Positions 8,469 to 17,609 of a stretch of DNA of 33,640 nucleotides are shown piece by piece. The position numbers were made by a program, and so were the translations under genes. Within the stretch, counting starts at the first letter, position 1. Each line of letters opens with the position of its first letter. The stretch is from assembly GCF_003852545.1 (NCBI RefSeq), contig NZ_QAJR01000044.1:1-33640 (forward strand), read 5' to 3'. The notes under the pieces are model-generated. The model searched no databases. It saw only the letters and a list, made by a program, of their open reading frames with translations, and was not told the DNA's origin. Source of the stretch: Acidovorax sp. FJL06. GTDB lineage: Bacteria > Pseudomonadota > Gammaproteobacteria > Burkholderiales > Burkholderiaceae_C.

Positions 8469-8500
8469 AAGGCCGCACGGTTGTGGAACCATGCGGCCTT
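8469..8500 (-). terminator. Rho-independent terminator of tRNA-Leu
   Basis: AAGGCCGCA...GGTT, a GTGG loop and AACC...TGCGGCCTT form a long stem with single-base bulges. On the minus strand it is followed by TTTTTGTTTTT, and it begins six bases after the tRNA CCA end. It may also end plus-strand transcripts from the 59-residue gene. Confidence 0.85.
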
Positions 8501-8505
8501 GTCTG

Positions 8506-8590
8506 TGGTGCCCGGGGCCGGAATCGAACCGGCACGCCTTGCGGCGGGGGATTTTGAGTCCCCTGCGTCTACCAATTTCACCACCCGGGC
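8506..8590 (-). tRNA. tRNA-Leu (anticodon CAA)
   Basis: Read on the minus strand, the gene begins GCCCGGGTGGTGAAATTGG and ends with the pairing strand CCCGGGC, discriminator A and an encoded CCA. The anticodon stem GGGGA/TCCCC encloses CTCAAAA, giving anticodon CAA for codon TTG. A long variable arm (GCCGCAAGGC type) and the T-loop GGTTCGAATCC are present, as expected for a class II leucine tRNA. It is divergent from cysM, with only 39 bases between the tRNA 5-prime end and the cysM ATG. Confidence 0.97.
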
Positions 8591-8629
8591 GGAATATGTG
8601 AAGCCCTGAATTATGGCACAGTAGGGAAT

Positions 8630-9532
8630 ATGAAATATCCGACGATTGAAGACGCGGTAGGCCACACGCCGCTGGTGGCGCTGCAGCGCATTGGGGCCCA
8701 GGACAACGCGGCGCGGGGCAATGTGGTGCTGGGCAAGCTGGAGGGCAACAACCCTGCCGGGTCGGTGAAAGACCGGCCTGCGCTGTCGATGATCCGCCGT
8801 GCCGAAGAGCGGGGCGACATCCGCCCCGGCGACACGCTGATCGAGGCCACGTCGGGCAACACCGGCATTGCGCTGGCGATGGCGGCGGCGATCAAGGGCT
8901 ACCGCATGGTGCTGGTGATGCCCGAGGATCTTTCCATCGAACGCGCGCAGACCATGAAGGCGTTTGGCGCGGAGCTGGTGCTCACGCCCAAGAGCGGCGG
9001 CATGGAGCACGCGCGCGACCTGGCCGAGGCCATGCAAAAGCGCGGCGAGGGCAAGGTGCTGGACCAGTTCGCCAACCCCGACAACCCGCGCATTCACTAC
9101 GAGACCACCGGCCCCGAGATCTGGGAGCAGACCGGCGGGCGCATCACGCACTTCGTGAGCGCGATGGGCACCACGGGCACCATCACGGGCGTGTCGCGGT
9201 TCCTCAAGGAGAAGAACCCCGGCATCCAGATCATCGGCGCGCAGCCCGAAGAAGGCTCGCGCATCCCCGGCATCCGCAAGTGGCCGCAAGAGTACCTGCC
9301 CAAGATCTATGACGCCAGCACCGTGGACGAACTGGTGTACGTGAGCCAGGACAACGCCGAAGACATGTGCCGCCGCCTGGCGCGCGAAGAGGGCATCTTT
9401 GCGGGCATCTCGGCCGCAGGCGCCTGCTGGGTGGCGCAGCAGATTGCCGCGCGCGAGAGCCATGCCACCGTCGTGTTCGTCGTGTGCGACCGGGGCGACC
9501 GGTATCTGTCGACAGGCGTTTTTCCGGCCTGA
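8630..9532 (+). CDS. cysM: Cysteine synthase B (O-acetylserine sulfhydrylase, CysM type)
   Basis: This is a pyridoxal-phosphate enzyme that makes cysteine from O-acetylserine and sulfide, or S-sulfocysteine from thiosulfate. The 300 residues match CysM length. Lys47 in NNPAGSVKDRPALSMI binds the cofactor, and EATSGNTGIALAM is the phosphate- and substrate-binding loop. GTTGTITGVSRFL and the C-terminal SAAGACWVAQQIA also match the family. It has the shorter CysM-type N-terminus (YPTIEDAVGHTPLV) rather than the CysK form. The ATG follows TAGGGA. The start is 39 bases from the divergent tRNA-Leu, so its promoter must be compact or overlap the tRNA. A TusA-like sulfurtransferase gene two positions downstream is another sulfur-handling gene, although a repeat and a Nudix gene come between. 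Confidence 0.95.
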   Translation: MKYPTIEDAVGHTPLVALQRIGAQDNAARGNVVLGKLEGNNPAGSVKDRPALSMIRRAEERGDIRPGDTLIEATSGNTGIALAMAAAIKGYRMVLVMPEDLSIERAQTMKAFGAELVLTPKSGGMEHARDLAEAMQKRGEGKVLDQFANPDNPRIHYETTGPEIWEQTGGRITHFVSAMGTTGTITGVSRFLKEKNPGIQIIGAQPEEGSRIPGIRKWPQEYLPKIYDASTVDELVYVSQDNAEDMCRRLAREEGIFAGISAAGACWVAQQIAARESHATVVFVVCDRGDRYLSTGVFPA

Positions 9533-9567
9533 TGCGGCGCTGTGCCGCGCAGACAGGGCCTTGAATG

Positions 9568-9622
9568 AAACTGGCCGCTGGCGCTGAATGGATAGGCGCT
9601 GGCAGCTATAAAAATAGTAGCT
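9568..9622. repeat. Palindromic intergenic repeat, copy 2 (upstream of the Nudix gene)
   Basis: This is a member of the same family as copies 1, 3 and 4. Its core reads GGCCGCTGGCGCT, loop, AGGCGCTGGCAGC, followed by the tail TATAAAAATAGTAGC. The tail ends one base before the Nudix ATG, so the repeat occupies the place where a ribosome-binding site would be. Confidence 0.75.
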
Positions 9623-9623
9623 T

Positions 9624-10190
9624 ATGAACTACGACACCCGCTATTGCACCCACTGCGGCACCGCGCTGCAGCCCATCACGCTGGCCGAAGATGGGGGCGA
9701 CAAGGAGCGCCTGCGCTGCCCCGCCTGTGGCTGGACGCACTGGAACAACCCCACGCCGGTGCTCGCCGCCATCGTGGAGGTGGGCGGCAAGGTGCTGCTG
9801 GCGCGCAATGCGGCCTGGCCGGTCAAGATGTTTGCGCTGATCACCGGTTTCATGGAAGCGGGCGAGTCGCCCCAGGAGGGCATTGCGCGCGAGGTGAAGG
9901 AGGAGACCAACCTCGATGTGCAGTCCACCACGCTGGTGGGGGCGTACGAGTTCCTGCGCATGAACCAGGTCATCATTGCCTACCACGTGGTGGCCGAGGG
10001 CGAGGTGCGGCTGTCGCCCGAGCTGGTGGATTACCGGCTGTACGATCTGCACGAACTCAAATGCTGGCCTGCGGGCACGGGCTACGCGCTGGCCGACTGG
10101 CTGCGCACGCGGGGGCACGAACCCGTGTTCTTCACGGCGGAGGAAAATGAGGAACGCCGCCGAGGCCTGAACCTGCCGCCCAAGGACTAG
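9624..10190 (+). CDS. Nudix hydrolase with N-terminal zinc ribbon
   Basis: This is a predicted pyrophosphohydrolase acting on a nucleoside diphosphate linked to another moiety; the substrate is not known. Residues 8-35 hold two CxxC pairs (YCTHCG and RCPACG) of a zinc ribbon. Residues 75-97 hold a full Nudix box: G75, E81, then REVKEET with the metal-binding glutamates 90, 93 and 94. The arrangement is like NADH pyrophosphatase NudC, but at 188 residues it is shorter and the NudC-specific SQPWPFPxS motif is replaced by AAWPVKMFALIT. I therefore leave the symbol empty. No ribosome-binding site is visible; a palindromic repeat abuts the ATG. The TusA-like gene follows after 14 bases, so the two are probably co-transcribed. 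Confidence 0.9.
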   Translation: MNYDTRYCTHCGTALQPITLAEDGGDKERLRCPACGWTHWNNPTPVLAAIVEVGGKVLLARNAAWPVKMFALITGFMEAGESPQEGIAREVKEETNLDVQSTTLVGAYEFLRMNQVIIAYHVVAEGEVRLSPELVDYRLYDLHELKCWPAGTGYALADWLRTRGHEPVFFTAEENEERRRGLNLPPKD

Positions 10191-10204
10191 AAAAGACACA
10201 CACC

Positions 10205-10432
10205 ATGGACATCCACAAAGAAATCGACACCCGGGGCCTGAACTGCCCCCTGCCCATCCTCAAGGCCAAGAAGGCCCTGGCCGACATGGCCAGCGGCCAG
10301 CTGCTCAAGGTGCTGGCCACCGACGGCGGTTCGCTGCGCGACTTCCAGGCGTTCGCCAAGCAAACGGGCAACGAGCTGGTGGAGCAGCAGACGGTGGGCG
10401 AGGAATTCATCCACATCCTGCGCCGGCGCTGA
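10205..10432 (+). CDS. TusA-like sulfurtransferase
   Basis: This is a 75-residue cytoplasmic sulfur carrier of the TusA/SirA/YeeD fold. The motif DTRGLNCPLPILKAKKAL contains the CPxP signature, with Cys14 as the persulfide-carrying residue. Full TusA passes sulfur to tRNA 2-thiouridine synthesis, and related proteins serve molybdopterin or sulfur oxidation. Which role applies here cannot be read from the sequence, so I give no symbol. It starts 14 bases after the Nudix gene and is followed by a strong bidirectional terminator. Confidence 0.9.
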   Translation: MDIHKEIDTRGLNCPLPILKAKKALADMASGQLLKVLATDGGSLRDFQAFAKQTGNELVEQQTVGEEFIHILRRR

Positions 10433-10475
10433 GGCTGGCGCGCCGTGGCCTTTGGGGCCTGGCCGCAGCCGTTCC

Positions 10476-10524
10476 AAAAAAACAAACCCTCCCGCAGCAT
10501 GGGCTGCCGGAGGGTTTGTTTTTT
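10476..10524. terminator. Bidirectional terminator between tusA-like gene and galU
   Basis: AAACAAACCCTCC..GCAGC, a short loop and GCTGC..GGAGGGTTTGTTT form a long stem with an A-run at the left and a T-run at the right, so it works in both directions. It separates the convergent tusA-like gene (plus) and galU (minus). Confidence 0.92.
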
Positions 10525-10575
10525 GCGTCACGCCCGCTGGCTGGCGAAAGCCGGGGCGATGGCGTGCGGGGGCGC

Positions 10576-11463
10576 TTACAGCGCCAGCGTCTTCAGGTAC
10601 TCGCGGAAGTGTGTGCCCACCTGGGGGTGTTGCAAGGCCAGCTCCACGGTCGCTTCCAGAAAGCCTTCCTTGCTGCCGCAGTCGTAGCGCTTGCCCTGGT
10701 ATTGGAAGGCGTACACGGCCTCGTGGCCCATCAGGCGGGCGATGCCGTCGGTGAGCTGGATCTCGCCGCCCACGCCGCGCGGCTGGTTGCGGATCTCGTC
10801 GAACACGCCGGGCGTGAGGATGTAGCGGCCGGCCACGCCCATGCGCGAGGGGGCCACGTCGGCCTTGGGCTTCTCGACGATGCGCTCGATGCGGATCAGC
10901 GGGCCGCCGGCGGGCTCGCCCGCCACGATGCCGTATTTGTGCACCTGGTCCTGCGGCACTTCCTGCACGGCGATCACCGAGCGGCCTTGCTGGCGGAACG
11001 CGGCGGCCATCTGGGCCAGCACGGGCTGGCCACCGGGCGGGCCGACCATCAGGTCATCGGCCAGCAGCACGGCGAAGGGCTCCTTGCCCACCAGCGGCTC
11101 GGCGCACAGCACGGCGTGGCCCAGGCCCAGCGAGCGGGGCTGGCGCACAAAGGCGCAGTCCATGTCGCTGGGCTGGATGGAGCGCACCAGGTCCAGCAGC
11201 TCTTTCTTGCCCGCGGCTTCCAGCTCGGCTTCGAGTTCGTAGGCGGTGTCGAAATGGTCTTCGATGGCGCGCTTGCTGCGGCCTGTCACAAAGATCATGT
11301 GGCGGATGCCGGCGGCATAGGCCTCTTCGACGGCGTACTGGATCAGGGGCTTGTCCACCACGGGCAGCATCTCCTTGGGCGATGCCTTGGTGGCGGGCAA
11401 AAAGCGGGTGCCCAGGCCAGCAACGGGGAAAACGGCCTTGCGAACGGTGGTAGCAACAGTCAT
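10576..11463 (-). CDS. galU: UTP-glucose-1-phosphate uridylyltransferase
   Basis: The enzyme makes UDP-glucose from UTP and glucose-1-phosphate for polysaccharide, lipopolysaccharide and trehalose precursors. The 295 residues fit GalU. The nucleotide-binding N-terminus reads [20 protein letters not shown], followed by [18 protein letters not shown]. Further conserved blocks are [12 protein letters not shown] and the C-terminal [20 protein letters not shown]. The ATG with [14 protein letters not shown] is the natural start; an upstream in-frame extension is GC-rich noise. It lies 97 bases downstream of valS on the same strand and may be partly co-transcribed with it. Confidence 0.96.
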   Translation of the reverse strand: MTVATTVRKAVFPVAGLGTRFLPATKASPKEMLPVVDKPLIQYAVEEAYAAGIRHMIFVTGRSKRAIEDHFDTAYELEAELEAAGKKELLDLVRSIQPSDMDCAFVRQPRSLGLGHAVLCAEPLVGKEPFAVLLADDLMVGPPGGQPVLAQMAAAFRQQGRSVIAVQEVPQDQVHKYGIVAGEPAGGPLIRIERIVEKPKADVAPSRMGVAGRYILTPGVFDEIRNQPRGVGGEIQLTDGIARLMGHEAVYAFQYQGKRYDCGSKEGFLEATVELALQHPQVGTHFREYLKTLAL

Positions 11464-11560
11464 GGGTCTCCTTGGTTTGAATGCAGTGCGGGTCGGGCAG
11501 CAGGGGCCGGCACGCCGGGCCCTGCGGTGCGTGCGTGGGGGATGATGGAAGGGGCAGGCG

Positions 11561-14458
11561 TCAGCCCAGGCGCACCAATTGGTCGCGCAGGCGGGCCAGC
11601 GTGGCGCCAAAGTCGGCGATGCGCTTTTTCTCCTGGTCGATCACGGCGGGGGGGGCCTTGGCCACAAAGGCTTCATTGGAGAGCTTGTTGTGGGCCTTGG
11701 CCACTTCGCCTTCGATGCGGGTGACTTCCTTGGACAGGCGCGCCTTTTCGGCGGCCACGTCGATCTCCATGTACAGGCACATGCGGGCCTCGCCCACCAC
11801 AGCCACGGGGGCGGCTTGCGCAGCTGCCGCCCAGGCGGTCTCGTCGTCGAACACCTTGACTTCGCTGAGCTTGGCCAGCGCCTGCAGCACGGGGGCCACG
11901 CCGCGCATGAAGTCCGTGTCACCCACCACGTACAGCGGCAGGCGGGTGGAGGGCGACACATTCATCTCGCCACGCAGGGCGCGGCAGGCGTCCACCAGGC
12001 CCTTCACACGGCCCATGTGGGCGATGGCGGCTTCGTCGATCTTCTCCAGCTGGGCCTCTGGGTAGCGGGCAATGCTGACGGACTCGCCCGGCAAGCCAGC
12101 CACGGGCGCCACCGTTTGCCACAGCGCTTCGGTGATGAACGGGATGATGGGGTGGGCCAGGCGCAGGATGGCTTCCAGCACGCGGATCAGCGTGCGGCGC
12201 GTGGCGCGCTGCTCGGCCTCCGTGCCGTTCTGGATCTGCACCTTGGCGATCTCCAGGTACCAGTCGCAGTACTCGTTCCAGACAAAGTCGTAGATCGTGT
12301 TGGCCACGTTGTCCAGCCGGTACTCGGCAAAGCCCTTGGCGACTTCGGCCTCGGTCTTTTGCAGCAACGACGTGATCCAGCGGTCGGCCTGGCTGAACGC
12401 CATGTAGCCGTGGGCGGGGCCGCCGGGCTGGCACTCTTCCTTGGTGTGCTCCTTCAGGCCGCAGTCCTGGCCCTCGCAGTTCATCAGCACGAAGCGGCTG
12501 GCGTTCCAGAGCTTGTTGCAGAAGTTGCGATAGCCCTCGCAGCGCTTGCTGTCGAAGTTGATGCTGCGGCCCAGCGATGCGAGCGCCGCGAAGGTAAAGC
12601 GCAGCGCATCGGCGCCGTAGGCCGGAATGCCCTCGGGGAATTCTTTTTGCGTGTTCTTGCGCACGTTGGGCGCGGTCTCGGGCTTGCGCAGGCCGGTGGT
12701 GCGCTTGTCCAGCAGCGGGTCGAGCGCAATGCCGTCGATCAGGTCCACCGGGTCGAGCACGTTGCCTTCGGACTTGCTCATCTTCTTGCCCTGCGCGTCG
12801 CGCACCAGGCCGTGGATGTACACGTGCTTGAACGGCACGCGGCCCGTGAAGTGCGTGGTCATCATGATCATCCGGGCGACCCAGAAGAAGATGATGTCGT
12901 AGCCCGTGACCAGCACGGTGCTGGGCAGGTAGAGGTTGAAGTCGTCGGTGTCGGCGGTGCCTTGTTCGGGCCAGCCCATGGTGCTGAAGGGCACGAGGGC
13001 GGACGAATACCAGGTATCCAGCACGTCTTCATCGCGGCGCAGCTTTTTGCCGGGCGCCTTGGCCTGGGCTTCGGCTTCGTCGCGGGCCACGATCACGTTG
13101 CCGTCTTCGTCGTACCAGGCCGGGATCTGGTGGCCCCACCACAGCTGGCGGCTGATGCACCAGTCCTGGATGTTGTTCATCCACTGGTTGTAGGTGTTCA
13201 CCCAGTTCTCGGGCACGAAGGTCACCTCGCCGGTGGCCACGGCGTCGATGGCCTTTTGCGCGATGCTCTTGCCCGTGGGGTCCTGCTCGGACACTTTGCT
13301 CATGGCCACAAACCACTGGTCGGTCAGCATGGGCTCAATGACCTGGCCGGTGCGGGTGCAGATCGGCACCATGAGCTTGTGCTTCTTCACCTCGACCAGC
13401 GCGCCGATGGCTTCGAGGTCGGCCACCACGGCCTTGCGGGCCACGAAGCGGTCCATGCCCTGGTACTTGGCGGGTGCGTTCTCGTTGACGGTGGCCTGCA
13501 GCGTCAGCACCACGATCATGGGCAGCTTGTGGCGCTGGCCCACGGCGTAGTCGTTCTGGTCGTGCGCGGGGGTGACCTTGACCACGCCCGTGCCGAACTC
13601 CTTGTCCACGTACTCGTCGGCGATCACCGGGATTTGGCGGTCGCACAGCGGCAGGTTCACCATCTTGCCGATGAGGTGGCTGTAGCGCGCATCCTCAGGG
13701 TGCACCATCAGCGCCACGTCGCCCAGCATGGTTTCGGGGCGGGTGGTGGCCACCGTGAGGCTGCCCGAGCCGTCGGCCAGGGGGTAGGCGATGTGCCAGA
13801 GCGAGCCGTCCTTTTCCTCGTTCTCGACTTCCAGGTCGGACACGGCGGATTGCAGCTTCGGGTCCCAGTTCACCAGGCGCTTGCCGCGGTAGATCAGGCC
13901 CTGCTCATACAGCTTCACGAAGGTGTCGGTGACCACCTTGGAGAGCTTGTCGTCCATGGTGAAGTATTCACGGCTCCAGTCCACGCTGTCACCCATGCGG
14001 CGCATCTGCGTGGTGATGGTGTTGCCGGACTTTTCCTTCCACTCCCACACCTTGGAGACGAAGTTCTTGCGCGCCTCGGGCGGGGTGGGGCCCATGTCGT
14101 AGCGGCTGATGCCTTGCTCCTGCAGCTGGCGCTCCACCACGATCTGCGTGGCGATGCCCGCGTGGTCGGTGCCCGGCACCCACACCGTGTTGAAGCCGCG
14201 CATGCGGTGGTAGCGCGTGAGGCTGTCCATGATTGTCTGGTTGAACGCATGGCCCATGTGCAGCGTGCCCGTCACATTGGGGGGCGGCAGCTGGATGGAG
14301 AACGCGGGCTCGCCCGCCTGGGGCTGGCCTGTGCCCCGGTGGCCTGCGGTGCCGTACCCACGCTTTTCCCATTCGGGGCCCCAGTGGGCTTCCAGCGCAG
14401 CGGGTTCAAAGGACTTGGACAGGCTTTCGAGGCCGGGTTGTTGCAGGGGCGTGCTCAT
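11561..14458 (-). CDS. valS: Valine-tRNA ligase
   Basis: This is a class I aminoacyl-tRNA synthetase that charges tRNA-Val. It has 965 residues, close to the bacterial norm. The HIGH motif appears as HMGH at residues 67-70 ([18 protein letters not shown]), and the KMSKS motif is at residues 559-563 ([14 protein letters not shown]). The connective-peptide editing domain is seen in between, with [19 protein letters not shown]. The anticodon-binding part is followed by a C-terminal coiled coil ([20 protein letters not shown] to the end), which is typical of ValS. Start: the ATG of [19 protein letters not shown], where the family begins; longer in-frame extensions upstream are rejected. Confidence 0.97.
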   Translation of the reverse strand: MSTPLQQPGLESLSKSFEPAALEAHWGPEWEKRGYGTAGHRGTGQPQAGEPAFSIQLPPPNVTGTLHMGHAFNQTIMDSLTRYHRMRGFNTVWVPGTDHAGIATQIVVERQLQEQGISRYDMGPTPPEARKNFVSKVWEWKEKSGNTITTQMRRMGDSVDWSREYFTMDDKLSKVVTDTFVKLYEQGLIYRGKRLVNWDPKLQSAVSDLEVENEEKDGSLWHIAYPLADGSGSLTVATTRPETMLGDVALMVHPEDARYSHLIGKMVNLPLCDRQIPVIADEYVDKEFGTGVVKVTPAHDQNDYAVGQRHKLPMIVVLTLQATVNENAPAKYQGMDRFVARKAVVADLEAIGALVEVKKHKLMVPICTRTGQVIEPMLTDQWFVAMSKVSEQDPTGKSIAQKAIDAVATGEVTFVPENWVNTYNQWMNNIQDWCISRQLWWGHQIPAWYDEDGNVIVARDEAEAQAKAPGKKLRRDEDVLDTWYSSALVPFSTMGWPEQGTADTDDFNLYLPSTVLVTGYDIIFFWVARMIMMTTHFTGRVPFKHVYIHGLVRDAQGKKMSKSEGNVLDPVDLIDGIALDPLLDKRTTGLRKPETAPNVRKNTQKEFPEGIPAYGADALRFTFAALASLGRSINFDSKRCEGYRNFCNKLWNASRFVLMNCEGQDCGLKEHTKEECQPGGPAHGYMAFSQADRWITSLLQKTEAEVAKGFAEYRLDNVANTIYDFVWNEYCDWYLEIAKVQIQNGTEAEQRATRRTLIRVLEAILRLAHPIIPFITEALWQTVAPVAGLPGESVSIARYPEAQLEKIDEAAIAHMGRVKGLVDACRALRGEMNVSPSTRLPLYVVGDTDFMRGVAPVLQALAKLSEVKVFDDETAWAAAAQAAPVAVVGEARMCLYMEIDVAAEKARLSKEVTRIEGEVAKAHNKLSNEAFVAKAPPAVIDQEKKRIADFGATLARLRDQLVRLG

Positions 14459-14813
14459 GGGTGTGGCGATGGGAGGCTTCGTGACGGGGTGGCCCTGGGG
14501 GCGTTCCGGCGGACAAGGGGGTGAACCGGCCATTTTAAGGGAGCGCCACCCCCGCGCGCAGGTCGGTGTGGCCGGGGCTCTGCAGCTTGGGCGCGACCGT
14601 CTGTCGGGTGTTTCTCGCCAATTGTTACCTTGTGCCCCGGGGGCTGCGGCCTGGCATGCCGATAATCCCGCCTCCATGGAGCGAGGAGGGCGCGGCAACG
14701 CGGACCGGGCTCCGTGGGGGCTTGCCGGATCAGCATCGATAACAACGGCTTGTGCCTTGGCAGGCGGGGGGCGCCCCGGTGCTGCGGCCGGGCCATAACT
14801 CCATCCGAACTCC
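14459..14813. other. Intergenic region between divergent valS and M48 peptidase genes
   Basis: This 355-base gap must hold the promoters of both genes. I see a TAAAAT hexamer on the minus strand near 14532-14537 and a GCCGATAAT stretch on the plus strand near 14660, but neither has a convincing -35. No gene, leader peptide or T-box-like element is recognised upstream of valS. Confidence 0.4.
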
Positions 14814-16673
14814 ATGACATTTCAATCCGTCTGGCGCGTGGGCCTGGCCAAGGTCTTTGTTTATGCGCTGCTTGCGCTTTTCCTGGTGCCTGCGGTGACC
14901 TGTGTGTTCACCCGCCATGCGCAGAGCGACCAGGACGCCCGTTTTGTCGCGGGCATCAGCCAGCGCATCGATGCCGAGAAGGGCCTGCAGCCGGCCGAGA
15001 AGCAGGCGCGCAAGGACTATTACCGCCGCAACCCGCCGTCCACCATCTGCGGCAGCACCGACCCCGAGGCCCAGGAATACCGCGCCGCCCTGTGCGAGCC
15101 GTTCTCCGATGTCTGGCAGTTCGACCTGGCGCGCAAGGTGTCGCTGTGGACCCTGGTGGCCAGCGCGGCCCTGCTGGTGGCCGTGCTGGGGCTGGGGGCG
15201 CTGGCGTTTGCCGACCGGGCGTTGCAGTACACCAGCTTTGTGGCCGGCTGGCGCCTGACCACCTGGGCCAGCGCGGCGTCGCTGGTGGTGCAGGGGGCCA
15301 TGGCCGTGTGGCTGTCGTTCTGGGTCACGGCGTTTTTCTTCCACAAATATTCGCCCAAGCTGGTGCTGTTCGTGGGGTTTGCCGTGGCGGCCGGCGTGCT
15401 GGTGGCGGTGGCCGGCATCTTCAAGCGCGTGCAGTCCCGCAGCCAGGCGGTGGGCGAGCTGGTGTCCGAGGCCGATGCGCCCCTGCTCTGGCGGCGCATT
15501 CGCCACATGGCCCAGCGCCTCAAGACCGAGCCGCCCCAGCACATCGTGGCGGGCATCGATGCCAATTTCTTCGTGACCGAGGCACCACTCACCGTGGGCC
15601 ACCAGACCCTCACGGGCCGCACGCTGTTCGTCAGCCTGCCCTTGCTGCGCATCCTGGACCAGGCCGAGGCCGATGCGGTGTTTGGCCATGAGCTGGCGCA
15701 CCTGCGCGGGGGCGACACGCGGCGCAGCGCCCAGCTGGGCCCCAGGCTTGTGCAGTTTGACCACTACCGCCACGCCGTCCGCACGGGCGGGTTGTCGGCC
15801 GTGGTGTCGCCGTTGCTGGACCTGTACCGCACCATCTTCGAGATCGCCCTGGCGCGCGACAGCCGCGAGCGCGAGTTCAAGGCCGACCGCATTGCCGCCA
15901 AGCTCATCTCGCCGGCGGCCATTGCGCAGTCGCTGGTGAAGATCGCGGCCTATGCCCAATACCGTTCCCGGACCGAGGACGAGCTGTTCGGCCGCAACGA
16001 GCGGCACGGCACCCACACGCTGGACATTGCCGGCTTTGTGGCGCAGGGGCTGGCGCCCTATGCCGCATCGGATGAATTCCTGCAGGCCATGAAGACGGCC
16101 AACGTGCCCCACCCCTTTGATTCGCACCCCGCCATGCCCGAGCGCCTGCGCAACGTGGGCATGGCGCTGAAGGAGCGCGACTATGGCGCCATCGCTGTGC
16201 GCGCGCCCGCTGCCACCTGGGTGCAGCAGATCCTGACGGCCGACGGCATCGAGCAGCGGCTGTGGAGCGCCTACGAGCAGCAGTTTGCGCAGGACCACGA
16301 ACGCAGCCTGGCCTACCGCTACGAGCCTGCCAACGACGAGGAGCGGGCCTTGGTGTTGCAGTATTTCCCACCCTTGGTGTTTGCCCTGAAGGGCGGCGAG
16401 ACGGTGGAGGTGAGCATCGAGGGCATCCGCACCTCGGCCGATGAAACCACGGTGTTCTGGGACGCGGTGAAGGCGCTGGAATTCAAGGAAAGCAGCTTTG
16501 GCAATGCGCTGGTCGTGACGCACCCCGAGAAGAACGCGCTGGGCCTGGGCGCCAAGACCAGCAAGATCAAGCTGTCCGGCCTCACCAAGGAAAAAGACCC
16601 GTTCAACGCGGCGGTGAGCCACTACTGGCAGCGCCACCAGATCATGCGGGCCCAGCAGCAGGCTGCGGCTTGA
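14814..16673 (+). CDS. M48-family membrane metallopeptidase with extra C-terminal region
   Basis: This is a zinc endopeptidase of the HtpX/Ste24 group, anchored in the inner membrane. It has 619 residues. Hydrophobic segments lie at about 11-30, 112-132, 152-175 and 182-203; the loop after the first has cysteines at 79 and 94. The catalytic motif HELAH is at 292-296 ([15 protein letters not shown]), and the third zinc ligand is probably Glu354 in [12 protein letters not shown]. The [15 protein letters not shown] block is the usual HP.T..R motif of the family. After about residue 400 there is a region not found in HtpX, ending in a beta-rich segment ([31 protein letters not shown]) that could be a PH-like domain. 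The role is likely membrane-protein quality control, but substrates are unknown. The ribosome-binding site is weak. Confidence 0.88.
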   Translation: MTFQSVWRVGLAKVFVYALLALFLVPAVTCVFTRHAQSDQDARFVAGISQRIDAEKGLQPAEKQARKDYYRRNPPSTICGSTDPEAQEYRAALCEPFSDVWQFDLARKVSLWTLVASAALLVAVLGLGALAFADRALQYTSFVAGWRLTTWASAASLVVQGAMAVWLSFWVTAFFFHKYSPKLVLFVGFAVAAGVLVAVAGIFKRVQSRSQAVGELVSEADAPLLWRRIRHMAQRLKTEPPQHIVAGIDANFFVTEAPLTVGHQTLTGRTLFVSLPLLRILDQAEADAVFGHELAHLRGGDTRRSAQLGPRLVQFDHYRHAVRTGGLSAVVSPLLDLYRTIFEIALARDSREREFKADRIAAKLISPAAIAQSLVKIAAYAQYRSRTEDELFGRNERHGTHTLDIAGFVAQGLAPYAASDEFLQAMKTANVPHPFDSHPAMPERLRNVGMALKERDYGAIAVRAPAATWVQQILTADGIEQRLWSAYEQQFAQDHERSLAYRYEPANDEERALVLQYFPPLVFALKGGETVEVSIEGIRTSADETTVFWDAVKALEFKESSFGNALVVTHPEKNALGLGAKTSKIKLSGLTKEKDPFNAAVSHYWQRHQIMRAQQQAAA

Positions 16674-16684
16674 TCTTCTGATTT

Positions 16685-16738
16685 GCTATTGTTTAAATAG
16701 CTGGTTGGGCACAAGGGACGGGCGCCTAGGGCCTTTTT
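16685..16738. repeat. Palindromic intergenic repeat, copy 3 (degenerate)
   Basis: It begins GCTATTGTTTAAATAGCTG, itself a small hairpin, and ends GGCGCCTAGGGCCTTTTT. These match the left tail and right end of the other copies (ATAGCTG...GCGC...GCGC...GCC-T-run). The central arms have diverged. It sits between the converging M48 and VOC genes and may serve as a terminator. Confidence 0.55.
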
Positions 16739-16801
16739 CTTGGAAGGCCCCAGTTCGCGCACGCCTTGCAGCCGGTTCGGTAGCGCTTGGCGCGTACGGG
16801 C

Positions 16802-17425
16802 TTACTTGCGCACGTATTCCGGCCGGTCGTTCTGCTGGGGCTTGAGCGGTGCCGCCACCTTGCCCTCGGCGCGTTCCTTGCGCCATTGTTCCTTGCGTGC
16901 CGTCCACTCGTTCAGCCGCGCGTGGGCCACGGTGCTGTCCTTTTCCATCTGTTCGTCGTTGGCCAGCTGGGCCGACAGCTCCAGGCGGATGCCGTTGGGG
17001 TCAAAGAAGTAGATGCTCTTGAAGATGTGGTGGTCGGTCACGCCCAGCACTTCGACGCCATGGGCTTCCAGGCGCTGCTTGGTGTTTTCCAGCTCCTGCA
17101 CCGTGTTCACGCGGAACGCGATGTGGTTCACCCACAGGGGGGTGTTGGGCGAGGGCTCGGCCTTCACGTCGTCGCCCAGGTCGAAGAAAGCGATGAACGA
17201 GCCGTCCTGCAGGCGAAAGAAGAAGTGCGTGTAGGGGCAGTATTCGCCCGTGCTGGGCACGTAGTCGCTCTGGATGATGTGGTACAGCGGCAGGCCCAGG
17301 ATGTCTTCGTAGAACTGGCGCGTTTCCTCGGCGTCACGCGCCTTGTAGGCGTAGTGGTGCAGCTGCTGGATGGCGGCAGGCGCGGGCAGGGTGGCCAGGT
17401 CGGGCTTCTTCAGGACAGCGTTCAT
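16802..17425 (-). CDS. VOC-family (glyoxalase/dioxygenase fold) protein
   Basis: This is a predicted metal-dependent enzyme of the vicinal oxygen chelate superfamily, 207 residues. The betaalphabetabetabeta modules are visible: IQQLHHYAYKARDAEETRQF with a first-ligand histidine (23 or 24), WVNHIAFRVNTVQEL with His101, and FFDPNGIRLELSAQL with Glu149. This is the ligand set of glyoxalases and extradiol-type dioxygenases. The C-terminus continues as a charged helix rich in E, K and R. The reaction is not predictable from sequence. I chose the ATG after GAGGAGA (MNAVLKKPDLATLPA) rather than the longer frame. An AT-rich block upstream suggests its own promoter. Confidence 0.85.
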   Translation of the reverse strand: MNAVLKKPDLATLPAPAAIQQLHHYAYKARDAEETRQFYEDILGLPLYHIIQSDYVPSTGEYCPYTHFFFRLQDGSFIAFFDLGDDVKAEPSPNTPLWVNHIAFRVNTVQELENTKQRLEAHGVEVLGVTDHHIFKSIYFFDPNGIRLELSAQLANDEQMEKDSTVAHARLNEWTARKEQWRKERAEGKVAAPLKPQQNDRPEYVRK

Positions 17426-17439
17426 GCTGAGTCTCCTCA

Positions 17440-17512
17440 AATTGGGTGGTTGCAATTCTACTATTCGTAATTGATTTACGTTAAGTTAATTTTGAATTCC
17501 GCACAGAGGGCC
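17440..17512 (-). promoter_or_regulatory. AT-rich promoter region of the VOC gene
   Basis: This stretch is markedly AT-rich within GC-rich surroundings. On the minus strand TTAACG is followed 18 bases later by TAGAAT, an acceptable -35/-10 pair, and TTAACTTAA forms a short near-palindrome. The sites are visible by eye only. Confidence 0.4.
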
Positions 17513-17520
17513 TGCGTGCA

Positions 17521-17558
17521 AAGAAAAAGCCACCCGGGCATGGCTGCCATGGGTGGCT
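17521..17558 (-). terminator. Terminator of the cytochrome b561-yceI operon
   Basis: AGCCACCC and GGGTGGCT pair around an inner CATGG/CCATG-type stem. On the minus strand the hairpin is followed by TTTTTCTTT. It lies about 50 bases past the end of the last yceI gene. Confidence 0.85.
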
Positions 17559-17609
17559 GGAGCAGAACGCCGGGGTGGTCCTGCCGGGGGGCGGTGGGTG
17601 CTACCGGAA

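Noticed and set aside
9624-10190. Naming the Nudix protein NudC
   Set aside because: It has the zinc ribbon and Nudix box but lacks the SQPWPFPxS motif and is shorter than NudC.
11579-14524. A 981-codon open frame on the plus strand opposite valS
   Set aside because: The product is low-complexity (His/Val/Gly/Leu/Ala-rich) with no recognisable motif. It is a shadow caused by high GC codon use in valS, whose own motifs are complete.
14459-14815. Extended valS start near 14815
   Set aside because: The extra 119 residues are proline- and arginine-rich noise; the family N-terminus begins at the ATG at 14458.
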